Source: Candidatus Pedobacter colombiensis
Lineage (GTDB): Bacteria > Bacteroidota > Bacteroidia > Sphingobacteriales > Sphingobacteriaceae
NCBI GenBank assembly: GCA_029202485.1
Contig: CP119313.1
Location: 682,001-746,000 of the forward strand
Length of the DNA: 64,000 nucleotides
Direction: 5' to 3'
Positions 17,284 to 26,451 of the stretch are shown here, piece after piece (position 1 is the stretch's first letter; every line of letters starts with the position of its first letter). Position numbers and translations under genes: made by a program. The notes beneath the pieces are model-generated. The model was not told the origin of the DNA. It ran no database searches and saw only the letters and a list, made by a program, of their open reading frames with translations.

Positions 17284-19008
17284 CTATTTGTAAAAAGTAA
17301 TTGAATAGTTCTTGTTGTTGTCTTTCATGTCAGAAACAATGATTTCCAGCGTATGTTTTCCAGGACCAGTGCGTTCATCAAAAGTGTGCCATAAAGTGGC
17401 TGTTTTAGCATCAAATTCCATTAAAACCCATTTGCCATCAATGTACCCATTAAAATTTTTGATACCCGAAAGGTTATCTCTAATTTTAAAAGACATTTTA
17501 CCCATTCCAGCCATGCTCTTGCCATCAGCAATATTAATAGGAGTAATGGTAGGTGGAACTGTATCTATGGCAATAAAAAAGCTGCCAAAATTTCGGGGGG
17601 TAGCTTTTACAAAACCATTTTCAAAATATCCACCCTGCGATGATCGATCAGTATTTACAATAAGTGCCTTTTCTTTGTATTTATTTAAGGCGCTATCGGC
17701 TTTTATCCAAAGTTCAAAACCTGTATGCAATGGTGTAAGGTTATTATGGATTTGGTGTACGGCAGAGTAGGCATTACCAGCAGTCCTGGGAGATTTTTTA
17801 TAAATAAAGTTCAAATCATTGTATAAGCTTCCTTTTGGGATCACAACCTTTACTTCGGCATTGCTAAATTCATTTACATTGTTGTAAGCAAAGTTCAAAA
17901 TCCCTGGTATTTCCTCTGGAATATTGATAACTGCTTTTGAGTCAGCTTGTACATTAAAGGCCAGGACACTTTTGTTGCCCTTACCGTCGGCAATAATGTA
18001 CTTTAACTGGTGCAATTTTCCATCAGTAAATTCCAGCTTTCCATTATTCACCAAATTATAATAAATTTTTAATGGATTACCCGGATCAACAAAGCTCTTT
18101 TGGATACTTTTCTTAGTAGTGAGATAAGTAGGATAATCAATATGCGAGTTGATGGCCTTACTGTTTTCAAAAGAAAATTTTTCTAATGCAGAGGTATAAA
18201 TGGTTTGACCATCTAGCTCCAGTTCTATAGAATAAACACCATTGGTACCAGATGCACCATTGTGTTTATCCGTAGTGACTACACCAAAACCTACTTCACC
18301 ACTCAGATTAATAGTGTTTACCTTATTTAGATGATAAGTTCCATTAGCTCCCATAACCTGAAAGTACTGTTTTGGGGTAAACTCATTAAATGGTTTTTTG
18401 TTTAAACGGTATACATACATAGCATGGATAACAGGGGGGATGTTGTCGGGAATTTCAAGGCCAAACAATAATGGATTGATTGTCGCTTCGGTTTTGGTAT
18501 CTCTGATCTCAAAATGTAGGTGTGGCCCACCTGAGCTACCTGTATTTCCGGTATAAGCAATAATATCACCTTTGCGTACAGGAATAAATTGTGCATTAGG
18601 AAATTCATCAATCTCATAAGATTTTTTCTGGTATTGAATAGCTTTAACCTGTTGTGCTATTTTAGGTCCAAATCGTTGTAAGTGCCCATATACAGAAGTA
18701 TAACCATTAGGATGATTCAGGTATATTGCTAATCCAAAGCCGCTGTTTTGAACACGCAAGCGCGAAATGTAGCCGTCAGCAATTGCATAAACAGGATAAC
18801 CTTCGCGCTGATTGGTACGGTAGTCCATTCCTGAATGAAAGTGATTGGCACGAAGCTCGCCAAACGAGCCCGCTAAGGCTGGCGGGGTAATATCTAAGGG
18901 CGATCTAAAGTCTACCAAAGGGTATTTGTTATTGCTAAATATTTGTTGGCTATAAGTATTTAGTGAAAATATAACTGCAACAGCCAGAAGGATATTTTTT
19001 TTAATCAT
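17284..19008 (-). CDS. M23 family metallopeptidase (LytM-type), exported
   Basis: A 574-residue protein with an N-terminal signal peptide (NILLAVAVIFSLNTYSQQ). The M23 domain is near the N terminus (about residues 50-190), with the zinc ligands in ANHFHSGMDYR and the second motif GGPHLHFEIRD. LytM peptidases cut peptide cross-bridges in peptidoglycan or act as scaffolds, and both zinc motifs are intact here. The remaining ~380 residues are beta-rich, with Ig-like character at the C terminus (PPTITPINIADGKSM, LSGIKNFNGYIDGKWV), and probably serve binding. It sits between FAH-family and bcp genes with 5-nt gaps. Confidence 0.88.
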   Translation of the reverse strand: MIKKNILLAVAVIFSLNTYSQQIFSNNKYPLVDFRSPLDITPPALAGSFGELRANHFHSGMDYRTNQREGYPVYAIADGYISRLRVQNSGFGLAIYLNHPNGYTSVYGHLQRFGPKIAQQVKAIQYQKKSYEIDEFPNAQFIPVRKGDIIAYTGNTGSSGGPHLHFEIRDTKTEATINPLLFGLEIPDNIPPVIHAMYVYRLNKKPFNEFTPKQYFQVMGANGTYHLNKVNTINLSGEVGFGVVTTDKHNGASGTNGVYSIELELDGQTIYTSALEKFSFENSKAINSHIDYPTYLTTKKSIQKSFVDPGNPLKIYYNLVNNGKLEFTDGKLHQLKYIIADGKGNKSVLAFNVQADSKAVINIPEEIPGILNFAYNNVNEFSNAEVKVVIPKGSLYNDLNFIYKKSPRTAGNAYSAVHQIHNNLTPLHTGFELWIKADSALNKYKEKALIVNTDRSSQGGYFENGFVKATPRNFGSFFIAIDTVPPTITPINIADGKSMAGMGKMSFKIRDNLSGIKNFNGYIDGKWVLMEFDAKTATLWHTFDERTGPGKHTLEIIVSDMKDNNKNYSITFYK

Positions 19009-19013
19009 TAATG

Positions 19014-19625
19014 TTATTTTATGTCAAAACTAAGTAGCTGTTTTTCCTCTAACCAGGCTTCCAGCTTATCACCCTGATGAACCTGTCCCACACCTTCGGG
19101 GGTACCCGTAAAAATAAGGTCGCCTTTTTTTAAGGTGATGTAACGTGATACAAAGGCAATAATCTTTTCAAACGAAAATATCATATGTTTTGTATTTCCG
19201 TTCTGTCTGCTACTATTGTTGATCTTTAATTCGAAAGGAAGGTCGTAGATATTTTCAATTCCGGTTTTAGGAATGAAGCTACTGACTGCTGCAGAATGGT
19301 CAAAGGCTTTCGCGAGTTCCCAGGGCAATCCTTTTGCCTTATGAGCCGTTTGAATGTCACGCGCTGTAAAATCTATACCTAAACCGACTTCTTCATAATA
19401 TTTGTGTGCGAATTTTTCTGATATGTGTTTACCCTCCTTACTTATTTTTAGCACAACTTCAAGCTCATAATGAATATCTGATGAGAAATCCGGAATATAA
19501 AAGGGCTTGTTGTCTTTTAGCAAAGCGGTATCCGGTTTTAAAAATATAACCGGGCTATCGGGAATGGGATTATTTAATTCTTTAGCGTGTTCGGCATAGT
19601 TGCGTCCTATGGCAATTATCTTCAT
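19014..19625 (-). CDS. Fumarylacetoacetate hydrolase (FAH) family protein
   Basis: A 203-residue protein of the FAH fold. The start at 19625 (MKIIAIGRNYAEHAKEL) matches the family; an upstream in-frame ATG at 19664 would add an unlikely 13-residue leader. Metal-site residues are seen in HYELEVVLKI (Glu pair) and GLGIDFTARDIQ (Asp). LPWELAKAFDHSAAVS and GDLIFTGTPEGVGQV match small FAHD1/acylpyruvase-like members. Likely activities are acylpyruvate hydrolysis or oxaloacetate decarboxylation, but the substrate cannot be decided. It heads the FAH-M23-bcp group. Confidence 0.88.
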   Translation of the reverse strand: MKIIAIGRNYAEHAKELNNPIPDSPVIFLKPDTALLKDNKPFYIPDFSSDIHYELEVVLKISKEGKHISEKFAHKYYEEVGLGIDFTARDIQTAHKAKGLPWELAKAFDHSAAVSSFIPKTGIENIYDLPFELKINNSSRQNGNTKHMIFSFEKIIAFVSRYITLKKGDLIFTGTPEGVGQVHQGDKLEAWLEEKQLLSFDIK

Positions 19626-19733
19626 ACTGTGAATGTGAATTTTATAAAATGATGTAGCTAACAAGGATTAAGCCACGTTGTTTTCTGGTATCAAAAATAC
19701 GAAAGAAATAGGAGGATACAAGGTATGGCCCTT

Positions 19734-20249
19734 TTATAAAACGGAAATACGTTTTACAATAGTTTCAGTGCCGGACATTATTTTTAGAAAATATATACCG
19801 CTATTTAAACGGTTGGGAATGGTATAGGTCTTTGTTTGTTCTCCAGCAGGCACACGCTCATTAGAGAGGGTCACGATCTCGTTACCCAGTAAGTCCATTA
19901 TTTTAACGGAAAGATTAGACTCTCTATCCAAACGCAGGATCAGATTAATTTGATCATCAACAGGATTAGGGTATACTTTTAAAACAGTAAGGATTTTTTC
20001 TTGCTTAGGATTGTTCAAGCTCTTGTTACCCGCAATCAGGTCATTATATTGAACATATCCCAAATTATACTTTGGTTTGTAAGTTGGAACATTTGCTTTG
20101 ATCTGGGGTGTTTTATTGATCTTTTTTGCACGAATACCAACAGATGAACTATCTGATCTTTGACCGAAAACACTAACGCTACACAAAACACTCAAGCATA
20201 ATATGCAGGAAATGTTCAAGAGCCGCACAATTTTTCGTTGTATCTTCAT
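19734..20249 (-). CDS. Small secreted protein with type IX secretion (type A) sorting domain
   Basis: A 171-residue protein with a signal peptide (NISCILCLSVLCSVSVFGQ) if translated from 20249. An upstream ATG at 20324 would give an atypical double hydrophobic leader. The C-terminal ~80 residues are a T9SS type A sorting domain: VYPNPVDDQINL, VKIMDLLGNEIVTL, LNSGIYFLKI and a terminal VKRISVL. Between signal peptide and sorting domain only about 65 low-complexity, Lys/Asn-rich residues remain. The protein should be exported by Sec, then by T9SS, and released or attached at the cell surface after cleavage of the domain. Its role is unknown. Confidence 0.82.
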   Translation of the reverse strand: MKIQRKIVRLLNISCILCLSVLCSVSVFGQRSDSSSVGIRAKKINKTPQIKANVPTYKPKYNLGYVQYNDLIAGNKSLNNPKQEKILTVLKVYPNPVDDQINLILRLDRESNLSVKIMDLLGNEIVTLSNERVPAGEQTKTYTIPNRLNSGIYFLKIMSGTETIVKRISVL

Positions 20250-20420
20250 GTTTGGTAGTGCCAAAAATATAAATAATAAAATAAAAAAATCAATCATTTT
20301 GTTTACTATTTTCATATTTAACAATATTTAACATGTTTCGCCGTTGAATACTGTTTTCGATTTTTGGGAGGTCAAAATTTCTTCTTAAACATTAATGAGT
20401 TAAATTTTGTTTATTTACTG

Positions 20421-20428
20421 TACTTTTG
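20421..20428 (+). promoter_or_regulatory. TAnnTTTG-type -7 box upstream of kup
   Basis: TACTTTTG fits the -7 consensus, 43 nt before the GTG start of kup. No TTG is found at 19-21 nt upstream, so the -33 element is not confirmed. Confidence 0.5.
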
Positions 20429-20471
20429 CCCTCTGTTTTAATTAAATACTATCAAATCATATTCTTAAATA

Positions 20472-22424
20472 GTGTCAAGTCAAAAGAATTTTAATGCGCT
20501 TTCTGCCGGCGGTTTATTAGTAAGTTTAGGCATTGTATACGGTGATATTGGTACTTCACCTCTTTATACCCTTAAGGCAATCTTTAATTCTGTAGTTGGA
20601 GGCGGGCAGGAGGTGACAACCGATCTTGTTCTTGGTGCACTTTCCTGTATTATCTGGACACTAACGCTGCAAACTACAGTCAAGTACGTAATTATTACAC
20701 TAAGAGCCGATAATAGAGGTGAGGGTGGGATATTCTCTCTTTATTCTTTGGTGCGTAAAAATGCCAAATGGTTGGTTATACCCGCAATAGTAGGAGGTTG
20801 TGCCTTATTAGCAGATGGCGTCATCACTCCGAGTATTACTGTAACTTCGGCCATAGAGGGTTTGCAGTTAAAATTCCCTACCGTAAGTGTAATACCTATC
20901 GTATTGTCCATTATAACCGGATTGTTCGTGATACAGCAGTTCGGATCTAACCTTGTTGGTAAGCTATTTGGCCCTATCATGTTTCTATGGTTTGGAGCTT
21001 TAGGTTTGCTCGGAATATTATTTGTGGTACAGGATTTCAGTATATTTAAAGCTTTAAACCCATATTATGCAATTAATCTGCTGATCAATAATCCTATGGC
21101 ATTGTTGATTTTGGGTGGCGTGTTTCTATGTACCACCGGGGCCGAGGCATTGTATTCTGATATGGGACATTGCGGACGTTCAAATATTCGTGTGAGCTGG
21201 GTTTTTGTTAAAACGATGTTGATCTTGAACTACCTGGGACAAGGTGTTTGGATCTTACATCATGGTAATTACGACACCGGTTTAAACCCTTTCTTTGAGA
21301 TTGTTCCTGCTCCGTACCTGTTGTTTATGGTTGCTTTGGCAACGGTTGCCGCTGTAATCGCCAGTCAGGCAATGATTACAGGTTCTTTTACTCTGATCTC
21401 CGAAGCGGTGAGGTTAAATCTTTGGCCTAAAGTGCGGATCAATTATCCAAGTAACATGAAAGGACAAATCTATGTGCCATCTATAAACTGGATACTTTGG
21501 GCCGGCTGCATAGCTGTCGTTTTAATATTTAAAAATTCAGGAGCAATGGAGGGAGCCTATGGTTTGGCCATTAACCTTACATTTTTATCTACCACCATTC
21601 TGATTGCGGCCTACATGAAACGCAAAAAAGTGCCGATGTATATCATCGGTATATTCTTACTCATCTATGTGATGATTGAGTTGACGTTCTTAGTAGGTAA
21701 TATGTCTAAATTCTTACATGGCGGATGGGTAACAGTGATGATCGGTTCAGCCTTATTTACCGTGATGTGGAGCTGGTATATATCCAGAAAAATCAAGAAT
21801 AGATTTGTTAAATATGTTGAAATTGAAGATTATTATGAGATTATAAGTGAACTGAGTGAGGACATTTCTGTGCCGAAATATTCTTCGCAATTGGTGTACT
21901 TAACGAGTGCTAATTTCAAAACGGAGATAGAGTCGAAAATTATTTATTCAATTATTCAGAAAGAGCCTAAACGAGCTGATGTTTACTGGTTGGTGCACGT
22001 TGATGTGGTTGATGAGCCATTTACCAGAGAATATAAGGTAGAGTTTTTGATTCCAAATAAATTGATCAGAATAGACTTTAAACTAGGTTTCAGGGTAGAG
22101 CAACGGGTAAATTTACTATATAGGAGGGTAATTGAAGAACTGGTTAAGAATGGTGAAGTTGATATCACCAGTCAATATACATCCTTAAACAAGCACAAAA
22201 TAGCAGGAGACTTTAGGTTTGTGCTATTAGAGAAACATTTATCCAAGTTTTCTAAGTTGAGCCTTTATGAACGTACCATTATGGATTATTATTTCATTCT
22301 TAAACGTTTGAGTCTTTCTGAAGAACGTAGTTTTGGATTAGATTCCAGCTATGTGGATGTGGAAAAAGTTCCATTGATATTTGTTACACCCGATGATATC
22401 GAATTAACCAGGTTGCCGGTATAA
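20472..22424 (+). CDS. kup: KUP family potassium uptake transporter
   Basis: A 650-residue inner-membrane K+:H+ symporter. The N-terminal signature GIVYGDIGTSPLYTLKAIF is diagnostic, and ALSCIIWTLTLQTTVKYV, RADNRGEGGIFSLYSL and FLCTTGAEALYSDMGHCGR are also family motifs. About 12 membrane segments are followed by a soluble C-terminal domain of ~190 residues. The start is GTG at 20472: a TAA two codons upstream closes the frame and no ATG is available nearby. It is monocistronic, with a hairpin terminator downstream. Confidence 0.96.
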   Translation: MSSQKNFNALSAGGLLVSLGIVYGDIGTSPLYTLKAIFNSVVGGGQEVTTDLVLGALSCIIWTLTLQTTVKYVIITLRADNRGEGGIFSLYSLVRKNAKWLVIPAIVGGCALLADGVITPSITVTSAIEGLQLKFPTVSVIPIVLSIITGLFVIQQFGSNLVGKLFGPIMFLWFGALGLLGILFVVQDFSIFKALNPYYAINLLINNPMALLILGGVFLCTTGAEALYSDMGHCGRSNIRVSWVFVKTMLILNYLGQGVWILHHGNYDTGLNPFFEIVPAPYLLFMVALATVAAVIASQAMITGSFTLISEAVRLNLWPKVRINYPSNMKGQIYVPSINWILWAGCIAVVLIFKNSGAMEGAYGLAINLTFLSTTILIAAYMKRKKVPMYIIGIFLLIYVMIELTFLVGNMSKFLHGGWVTVMIGSALFTVMWSWYISRKIKNRFVKYVEIEDYYEIISELSEDISVPKYSSQLVYLTSANFKTEIESKIIYSIIQKEPKRADVYWLVHVDVVDEPFTREYKVEFLIPNKLIRIDFKLGFRVEQRVNLLYRRVIEELVKNGEVDITSQYTSLNKHKIAGDFRFVLLEKHLSKFSKLSLYERTIMDYYFILKRLSLSEERSFGLDSSYVDVEKVPLIFVTPDDIELTRLPV

Positions 22425-22455
22425 TAAAAAATAACCAGTAAGGTAATTTTTTTCC

Positions 22456-22506
22456 AAAGCAAGGTAGCTAAGCAGGATTTAATGCTTGGTTACCTTGCTT
22501 TTTTTT
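22456..22506 (+). terminator. Intrinsic terminator after kup
   Basis: AAAGCAAGGTA..GCTAAGCA (from 22456) pairs with TGCTTGGTTACCTTGCTTT (to about 22501) with a two-base mismatch, followed by a T run to 22506. Confidence 0.85.
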
Positions 22507-22782
22507 ATACCTATAATTTGTCGATATCAGTTGGAAATTTCTTGGTTTAAGTTTACTTTGTCTTAAGAATATATCTTGTAATAGAATTGCTTTAGTTTAT
22601 AGTTGAAAAATGCTGGTGAAGGAGGATGGAATAGCTGATTTTTGATTTACTGATTCTATTATTTGGGAGTAGTGTAGCCCAAGATCAGGTAAGATCCTAT
22701 GGCGGCTGGTTTTTACAGGTTGTAGCAGGGATGTCAGTAAATTGAAACGTATTAAGTATATGAAGAATAAAGTGCTTAACTT
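22507..22782. other. Intergenic region before the carbohydrate island, nothing recognised
   Basis: The 358 bp between kup and the acyltransferase hold the kup terminator and then AT-rich sequence with no convincing promoter match and no small gene. Short open stretches near 22660-22780 have no recognisable protein signature and could be degraded coding sequence. Confidence 0.5.
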
Positions 22783-23985
22783 ATGATCAAAGCTATTCCA
22801 GAAAAAATGCAAAGAATTTTATCGATTGACATTATGAGAGGGCTGACCCTTTTTCTCATGCTTTTTGTAAATGATCTGTATGAAGAGGGAGTTCCTAAAT
22901 GGCTGTTGCATACCGAAGAAAATGTAGATGGAATGGGCTTAGCCGATTGGGTTTTTCCTGGTTTCTTGTTCATGGTTGGGATGTCCATTCCATATGCAAT
23001 TATATCGCGTGGAAAGAAAGGGGAGTCAAACTCATACATTTTCTGGCACCTCATCATCAGAACAATAAGCCTGTTGGTTATAGGAGTATTAATGCTCAAT
23101 TCCGGACGTCTGAATGCTGAGCTGACAGGTATGGATAATAACCTTTGGGCAATACTACTTTATGTTTCTATTTTTCTAATCTGGAATAATTATCCGGAAA
23201 ACAGGAGACGTAAATATTGGTTTGTTGGATTAAGGGTACTAGGTTTTATTGGCTTGGTTATGCTTATTGCTACATTTAAAGCGGGGAAAACTGAACATCC
23301 CTCTTGGTTGAAAGTTGAATGGTGGGGTATTTTGGGCCTGATTGGCTGGGGGTATTTTGTAGCAGCGTTAGGCTGTTTGTTTTTAAGATCAAAGCTGTTA
23401 CCAATTGCAGCTTTATGGATATTTTTCATTGGATTGAATATTCTCTCGCAGCTTGGAATGCTGGGGTGGCTGGGCTTTTTAAATCCGGTATTCGGGGTAA
23501 TTATAGATGGAAATGTACCTTCAATTGTTTTAGCAGGTTTAACAGTGGGACTGTTACTGGGACAGAAGAATATGAGTTTAAAAAGAATAGCTTTAACCAT
23601 CGCCTTTTTAGGATTAATTTGTCTTGGACTTGGTTTTTTTCTACGGACTTGGTTTATCCTTTCTAAAATAAATGGTACACCGAGCTGGGGAATGGTTTGC
23701 AATGGCATCAGCATGCTGATTTATGCATTTTTATTTTTCCTGGTGGATATAAAAGGTAAAAGTGGCTGGGGCTGGATGTTTGGTGCTGCCGGTAAAAATT
23801 CTTTAACAACTTATCTCGCACCGGATGTAATTTATTTTATAAGTTGGGGTATGGGACTGCATATTTTTATCTATAAACAAGACACAAATCAACTTTTAGC
23901 GGTTGTAGGTTCGCTGGTCTGGGCATTGGCGATGATTGGATTTTCTATTTTACTTTCAAAAATTAATATTCGTTTAAAACTATAA
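22783..23985 (+). CDS. HGSNAT-like multipass membrane acyltransferase (DUF5009 family)
   Basis: A 400-residue membrane protein with about 10-11 hydrophobic segments. The N terminus RILSIDIMRGLTLFLMLFVND and the loop GLADWVFPGFLFMVGMSIPYA match the family of heparan-alpha-glucosaminide N-acetyltransferase-like (DUF5009/DUF1624, NagX-type) proteins. Such proteins are thought to move acetyl groups across the membrane onto amino sugars. The position in front of GH18, GH88 and GH30 genes agrees with sugar processing. An alternative start is the Met at codon 9 (22807). It is separated from the GH18 gene by only 2 nt. The acceptor is unknown. Confidence 0.78.
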   Translation: MIKAIPEKMQRILSIDIMRGLTLFLMLFVNDLYEEGVPKWLLHTEENVDGMGLADWVFPGFLFMVGMSIPYAIISRGKKGESNSYIFWHLIIRTISLLVIGVLMLNSGRLNAELTGMDNNLWAILLYVSIFLIWNNYPENRRRKYWFVGLRVLGFIGLVMLIATFKAGKTEHPSWLKVEWWGILGLIGWGYFVAALGCLFLRSKLLPIAALWIFFIGLNILSQLGMLGWLGFLNPVFGVIIDGNVPSIVLAGLTVGLLLGQKNMSLKRIALTIAFLGLICLGLGFFLRTWFILSKINGTPSWGMVCNGISMLIYAFLFFLVDIKGKSGWGWMFGAAGKNSLTTYLAPDVIYFISWGMGLHIFIYKQDTNQLLAVVGSLVWALAMIGFSILLSKINIRLKL

Positions 23986-23987
23986 AC

Positions 23988-25022
23988 ATGATAAAATTGA
24001 CTCAATCTTTATTGTTGATCTGGCTTACAGGGGTCACTTGTTTTGCTCAGGGACAGCAGAAGGTAAAACAACAAACAACAGTTTCTAAAAAGGTAACTGT
24101 AGCTTATGTTACTTCCTGGACCAGTGTAATGCCTGATCCTGCATATATAACACATATAAATTATGCCTTTGGTCATGTAGATAAGGATTTTAATGGAATT
24201 CGTATAGACAATGAAAATCGGCTTAGAAGCCTGATCGACCTGAAGACAAAATATCCTCAGTTAAAAGTTTTAATTTCTATTGGAGGTTGGGGTAGCGGAA
24301 GATTTAGTGAAATGGCTGCGTTTGAAGATAATAGGAATAAGTTTGCTGAAGATTGTCTTAGGATAATAAATGAGTATAAGCTCGATGGAATTGATATTGA
24401 TTGGGAATATCCTACCAGTGCAGCGGCTAAAATATCATCTTCTCCTGAGGACACACAAAATTATAACTTAATGATGAAGGCCATCAGAAGCAAAATTGGC
24501 ACAACTAAATTGCTAACGCTGGCATCCGTTGCTGATGCAAAGTATATCGATTTTAAAACTATCGAGCCCCTGGTTGATTTTGTGAATATCATGACCTATG
24601 ATATGGGTAATCCTCCAAATCACAATGCCGGTTTATACCGTTCGAAATATACCGGCTGGATCAGTGTGGATGAAGGCATGACAGCACATTTAAATGCCGG
24701 AATGCCTTTAAACAAATTAGTTTTAGGTATTCCTTTTTATGGGCATGGGAAAAATGGTGTCGCTAATTTTATTGATTATAAGGATGTGGTAAAGTTAAAT
24801 GGTTTTAAAAATCAATGGGATGATGATGCCAAAGTACCTTTCCTAGAAAATGATAAAGGCGAATTTGTTTGCTCCTACGAAAATCCCGAATCTATAGCAA
24901 TTAAATGCAATTATATTCTAACTCACGGAATGCTTGGTGCAATGTATTGGGAGTATGCCGGAGATACTGAAGAAGGGGTGTTAATAAAAGCCGTTTATTT
25001 AGGCGTTAATAAATCTTTGTAA
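23988..25022 (+). CDS. Glycoside hydrolase family 18 protein (chitinase-like)
   Basis: A 344-residue exported enzyme: signal peptide SLLLIWLTGVTCFAQG, then a TIM barrel. The catalytic GH18 motif LDGIDIDWEYP is intact, with the proton donor at E140. KVLISIGGWGSGRFSEMA (the SxGG strand), VNIMTYDMGNPP and LGAMYWEYAGDTEEGVL complete the fold. Chitinases and endo-N-acetylglucosaminidases share this motif. No chitin-binding or chitin-insertion domain is obvious, so the substrate is open. It follows the acyltransferase by 2 nt. Confidence 0.93.
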   Translation: MIKLTQSLLLIWLTGVTCFAQGQQKVKQQTTVSKKVTVAYVTSWTSVMPDPAYITHINYAFGHVDKDFNGIRIDNENRLRSLIDLKTKYPQLKVLISIGGWGSGRFSEMAAFEDNRNKFAEDCLRIINEYKLDGIDIDWEYPTSAAAKISSSPEDTQNYNLMMKAIRSKIGTTKLLTLASVADAKYIDFKTIEPLVDFVNIMTYDMGNPPNHNAGLYRSKYTGWISVDEGMTAHLNAGMPLNKLVLGIPFYGHGKNGVANFIDYKDVVKLNGFKNQWDDDAKVPFLENDKGEFVCSYENPESIAIKCNYILTHGMLGAMYWEYAGDTEEGVLIKAVYLGVNKSL

Positions 25023-25057
25023 AAAATAAAAATGAATGGCCCCTTAAACCGGATGTA

Positions 25058-25222
25058 ATGTATTGGAACAACTGGCCGGTGGCACAACCTTTCTTATTGT
25101 TCTGTGCTCATGTTTTTAAACAAAATAGTTGGTATTTAACCTGGAAAAGTCTCGACCATGATCCTAGGGTAGAAGAAGTAATTCGAAATTTACCAATCCG
25201 GCACCCGTTGATATGGTTGTAA
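25058..25222 (+). pseudogene. Orphan C-terminal reading frame, probable gene remnant
   Basis: An unbroken reading frame of 54 codons from the ATG at 25058 (open upstream to 25013) looks like real protein: MYWNNWPVAQPFLLFCAHVF near its start and VEEVIRNLPIRHPLIWL at its end, rich in Trp and with helix-like spacing. It has no signal peptide and no separate start region, and it ends just before the GH88 gene. The composition resembles the end of an all-helical enzyme. I do not recognise the family. The best reading is the 3' tail of a carbohydrate-active gene whose 5' part was deleted next to the GH18 gene. A small functional protein is less likely. Confidence 0.4.
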
Positions 25223-25260
25223 GTTGATAGAATTTAAATAAACAAACACAAACAAATGAT

Positions 25261-26436
25261 ATGAAAACAAGATTGATATTGGGCGTATACATGGCTTTGG
25301 GAACTTGTACGGTAAAAGCCCAAAAAGTAAATGTCCCAAAAGCTTTTGTCGATGCAGCAAAGCAAACTGAAGTTTTACTAAGGGAAATAAAAGAAGATAC
25401 CGCTGCTTTAAGAAAAAAACAGGTTTCGCCCAGAACAGTTGAAAATGGTAAACTGGTAATGGTGAAGTCGAGCGATTGGACCAGCGGATTTTTCGCCGGC
25501 GAGCTTTGGTATTTTTATGAGTATACTAAGGATCCTAAATGGATGGAGCTGGCAAGAGTATATACTGAAAAGATTAAAAAGGAACAGTTTAATACTGGTA
25601 CACACGATCTGGGGTTTATGGTGTATTGTAGTTTTGGTAATGGCTATCGATTAACAGGCGATACGGCCTACCGTTCGGTTATCATTCAAGCCGCAAGGTC
25701 GCTGAGTAAAAGATTTAACCCCGTAGCCGGAGTAATCAAATCATGGGACCATCAAAAGGCTAAGTGGAAATATCCTGTAATTATTGATAACATGATGAAT
25801 CTTGAGTTGCTGTTTGAAGCGACCAAGCTAACTGGTGATTCTACTTTCTATAAAATTGCTGTCAGTCACGCGGATCAAACGCTTCGCAATCATTTTAGAC
25901 CCGATTACAGTTCCTGGCATGTGTTGGATTATGATACCTTAACAGGTAAAGTCACCCAAAAGTTAACTGCTCAGGGCTATAGTAATGAGTCAGCATGGGC
26001 AAGGGGACAAGCCTGGGCTTTGTATGGCTTTACCATGTGTTACCGCGAAACGCATAACGAAACTTACCTGAACCAGGCAAAAGCCATTGCAAAATTTATA
26101 CTAAATAACAAATCTACACCAGTTGATGGAATTCCTTATTGGGATTATAATGATCCAAAAATTCCCAATGTATCAAGGGATGCCTCTGCTGCCTCGATTA
26201 CAGCTGCAGCACTTTACGAGCTGGATAATTATGTGCCAAATGGCGGGTATAAAAAATCAGCTGATCACCTGCTGTACAATTTAAACAAATTTTATACGAA
26301 CAAAGTCGGCAGTAATAAAGGTTTTATCCTGGAGCATAGCACAGGCCACAGACCTGCAAACTCTGAAGTTGATGTGCCAATTAACTATGCGGATTATTAT
26401 TATCTGGAGGCTTTACTAAGATTAAAAAATAAATAA
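25261..26436 (+). CDS. Glycoside hydrolase family 88 (unsaturated uronyl hydrolase)
   Basis: A 391-residue (alpha/alpha)6-barrel enzyme with an N-terminal signal peptide ending VKAQ. The two aspartates essential in GH88 are visible as D116 in GTHDLGFMVYCSFG and D176 in VIIDNMMNLELLFEA; their spacing of 60 agrees with the Bacillus enzyme (88 and 149). SNESAWARGQAWALYGFTMC and PYWDYNDP also match. GH88 enzymes hydrate the 4,5-unsaturated uronic acid left by polysaccharide lyases on glycosaminoglycan or similar chains. This suggests that the island handles uronic-acid-containing glycans. Confidence 0.93.
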   Translation: MKTRLILGVYMALGTCTVKAQKVNVPKAFVDAAKQTEVLLREIKEDTAALRKKQVSPRTVENGKLVMVKSSDWTSGFFAGELWYFYEYTKDPKWMELARVYTEKIKKEQFNTGTHDLGFMVYCSFGNGYRLTGDTAYRSVIIQAARSLSKRFNPVAGVIKSWDHQKAKWKYPVIIDNMMNLELLFEATKLTGDSTFYKIAVSHADQTLRNHFRPDYSSWHVLDYDTLTGKVTQKLTAQGYSNESAWARGQAWALYGFTMCYRETHNETYLNQAKAIAKFILNNKSTPVDGIPYWDYNDPKIPNVSRDASAASITAAALYELDNYVPNGGYKKSADHLLYNLNKFYTNKVGSNKGFILEHSTGHRPANSEVDVPINYADYYYLEALLRLKNK

Positions 26437-26451
26437 AACCAAACGAAAACC

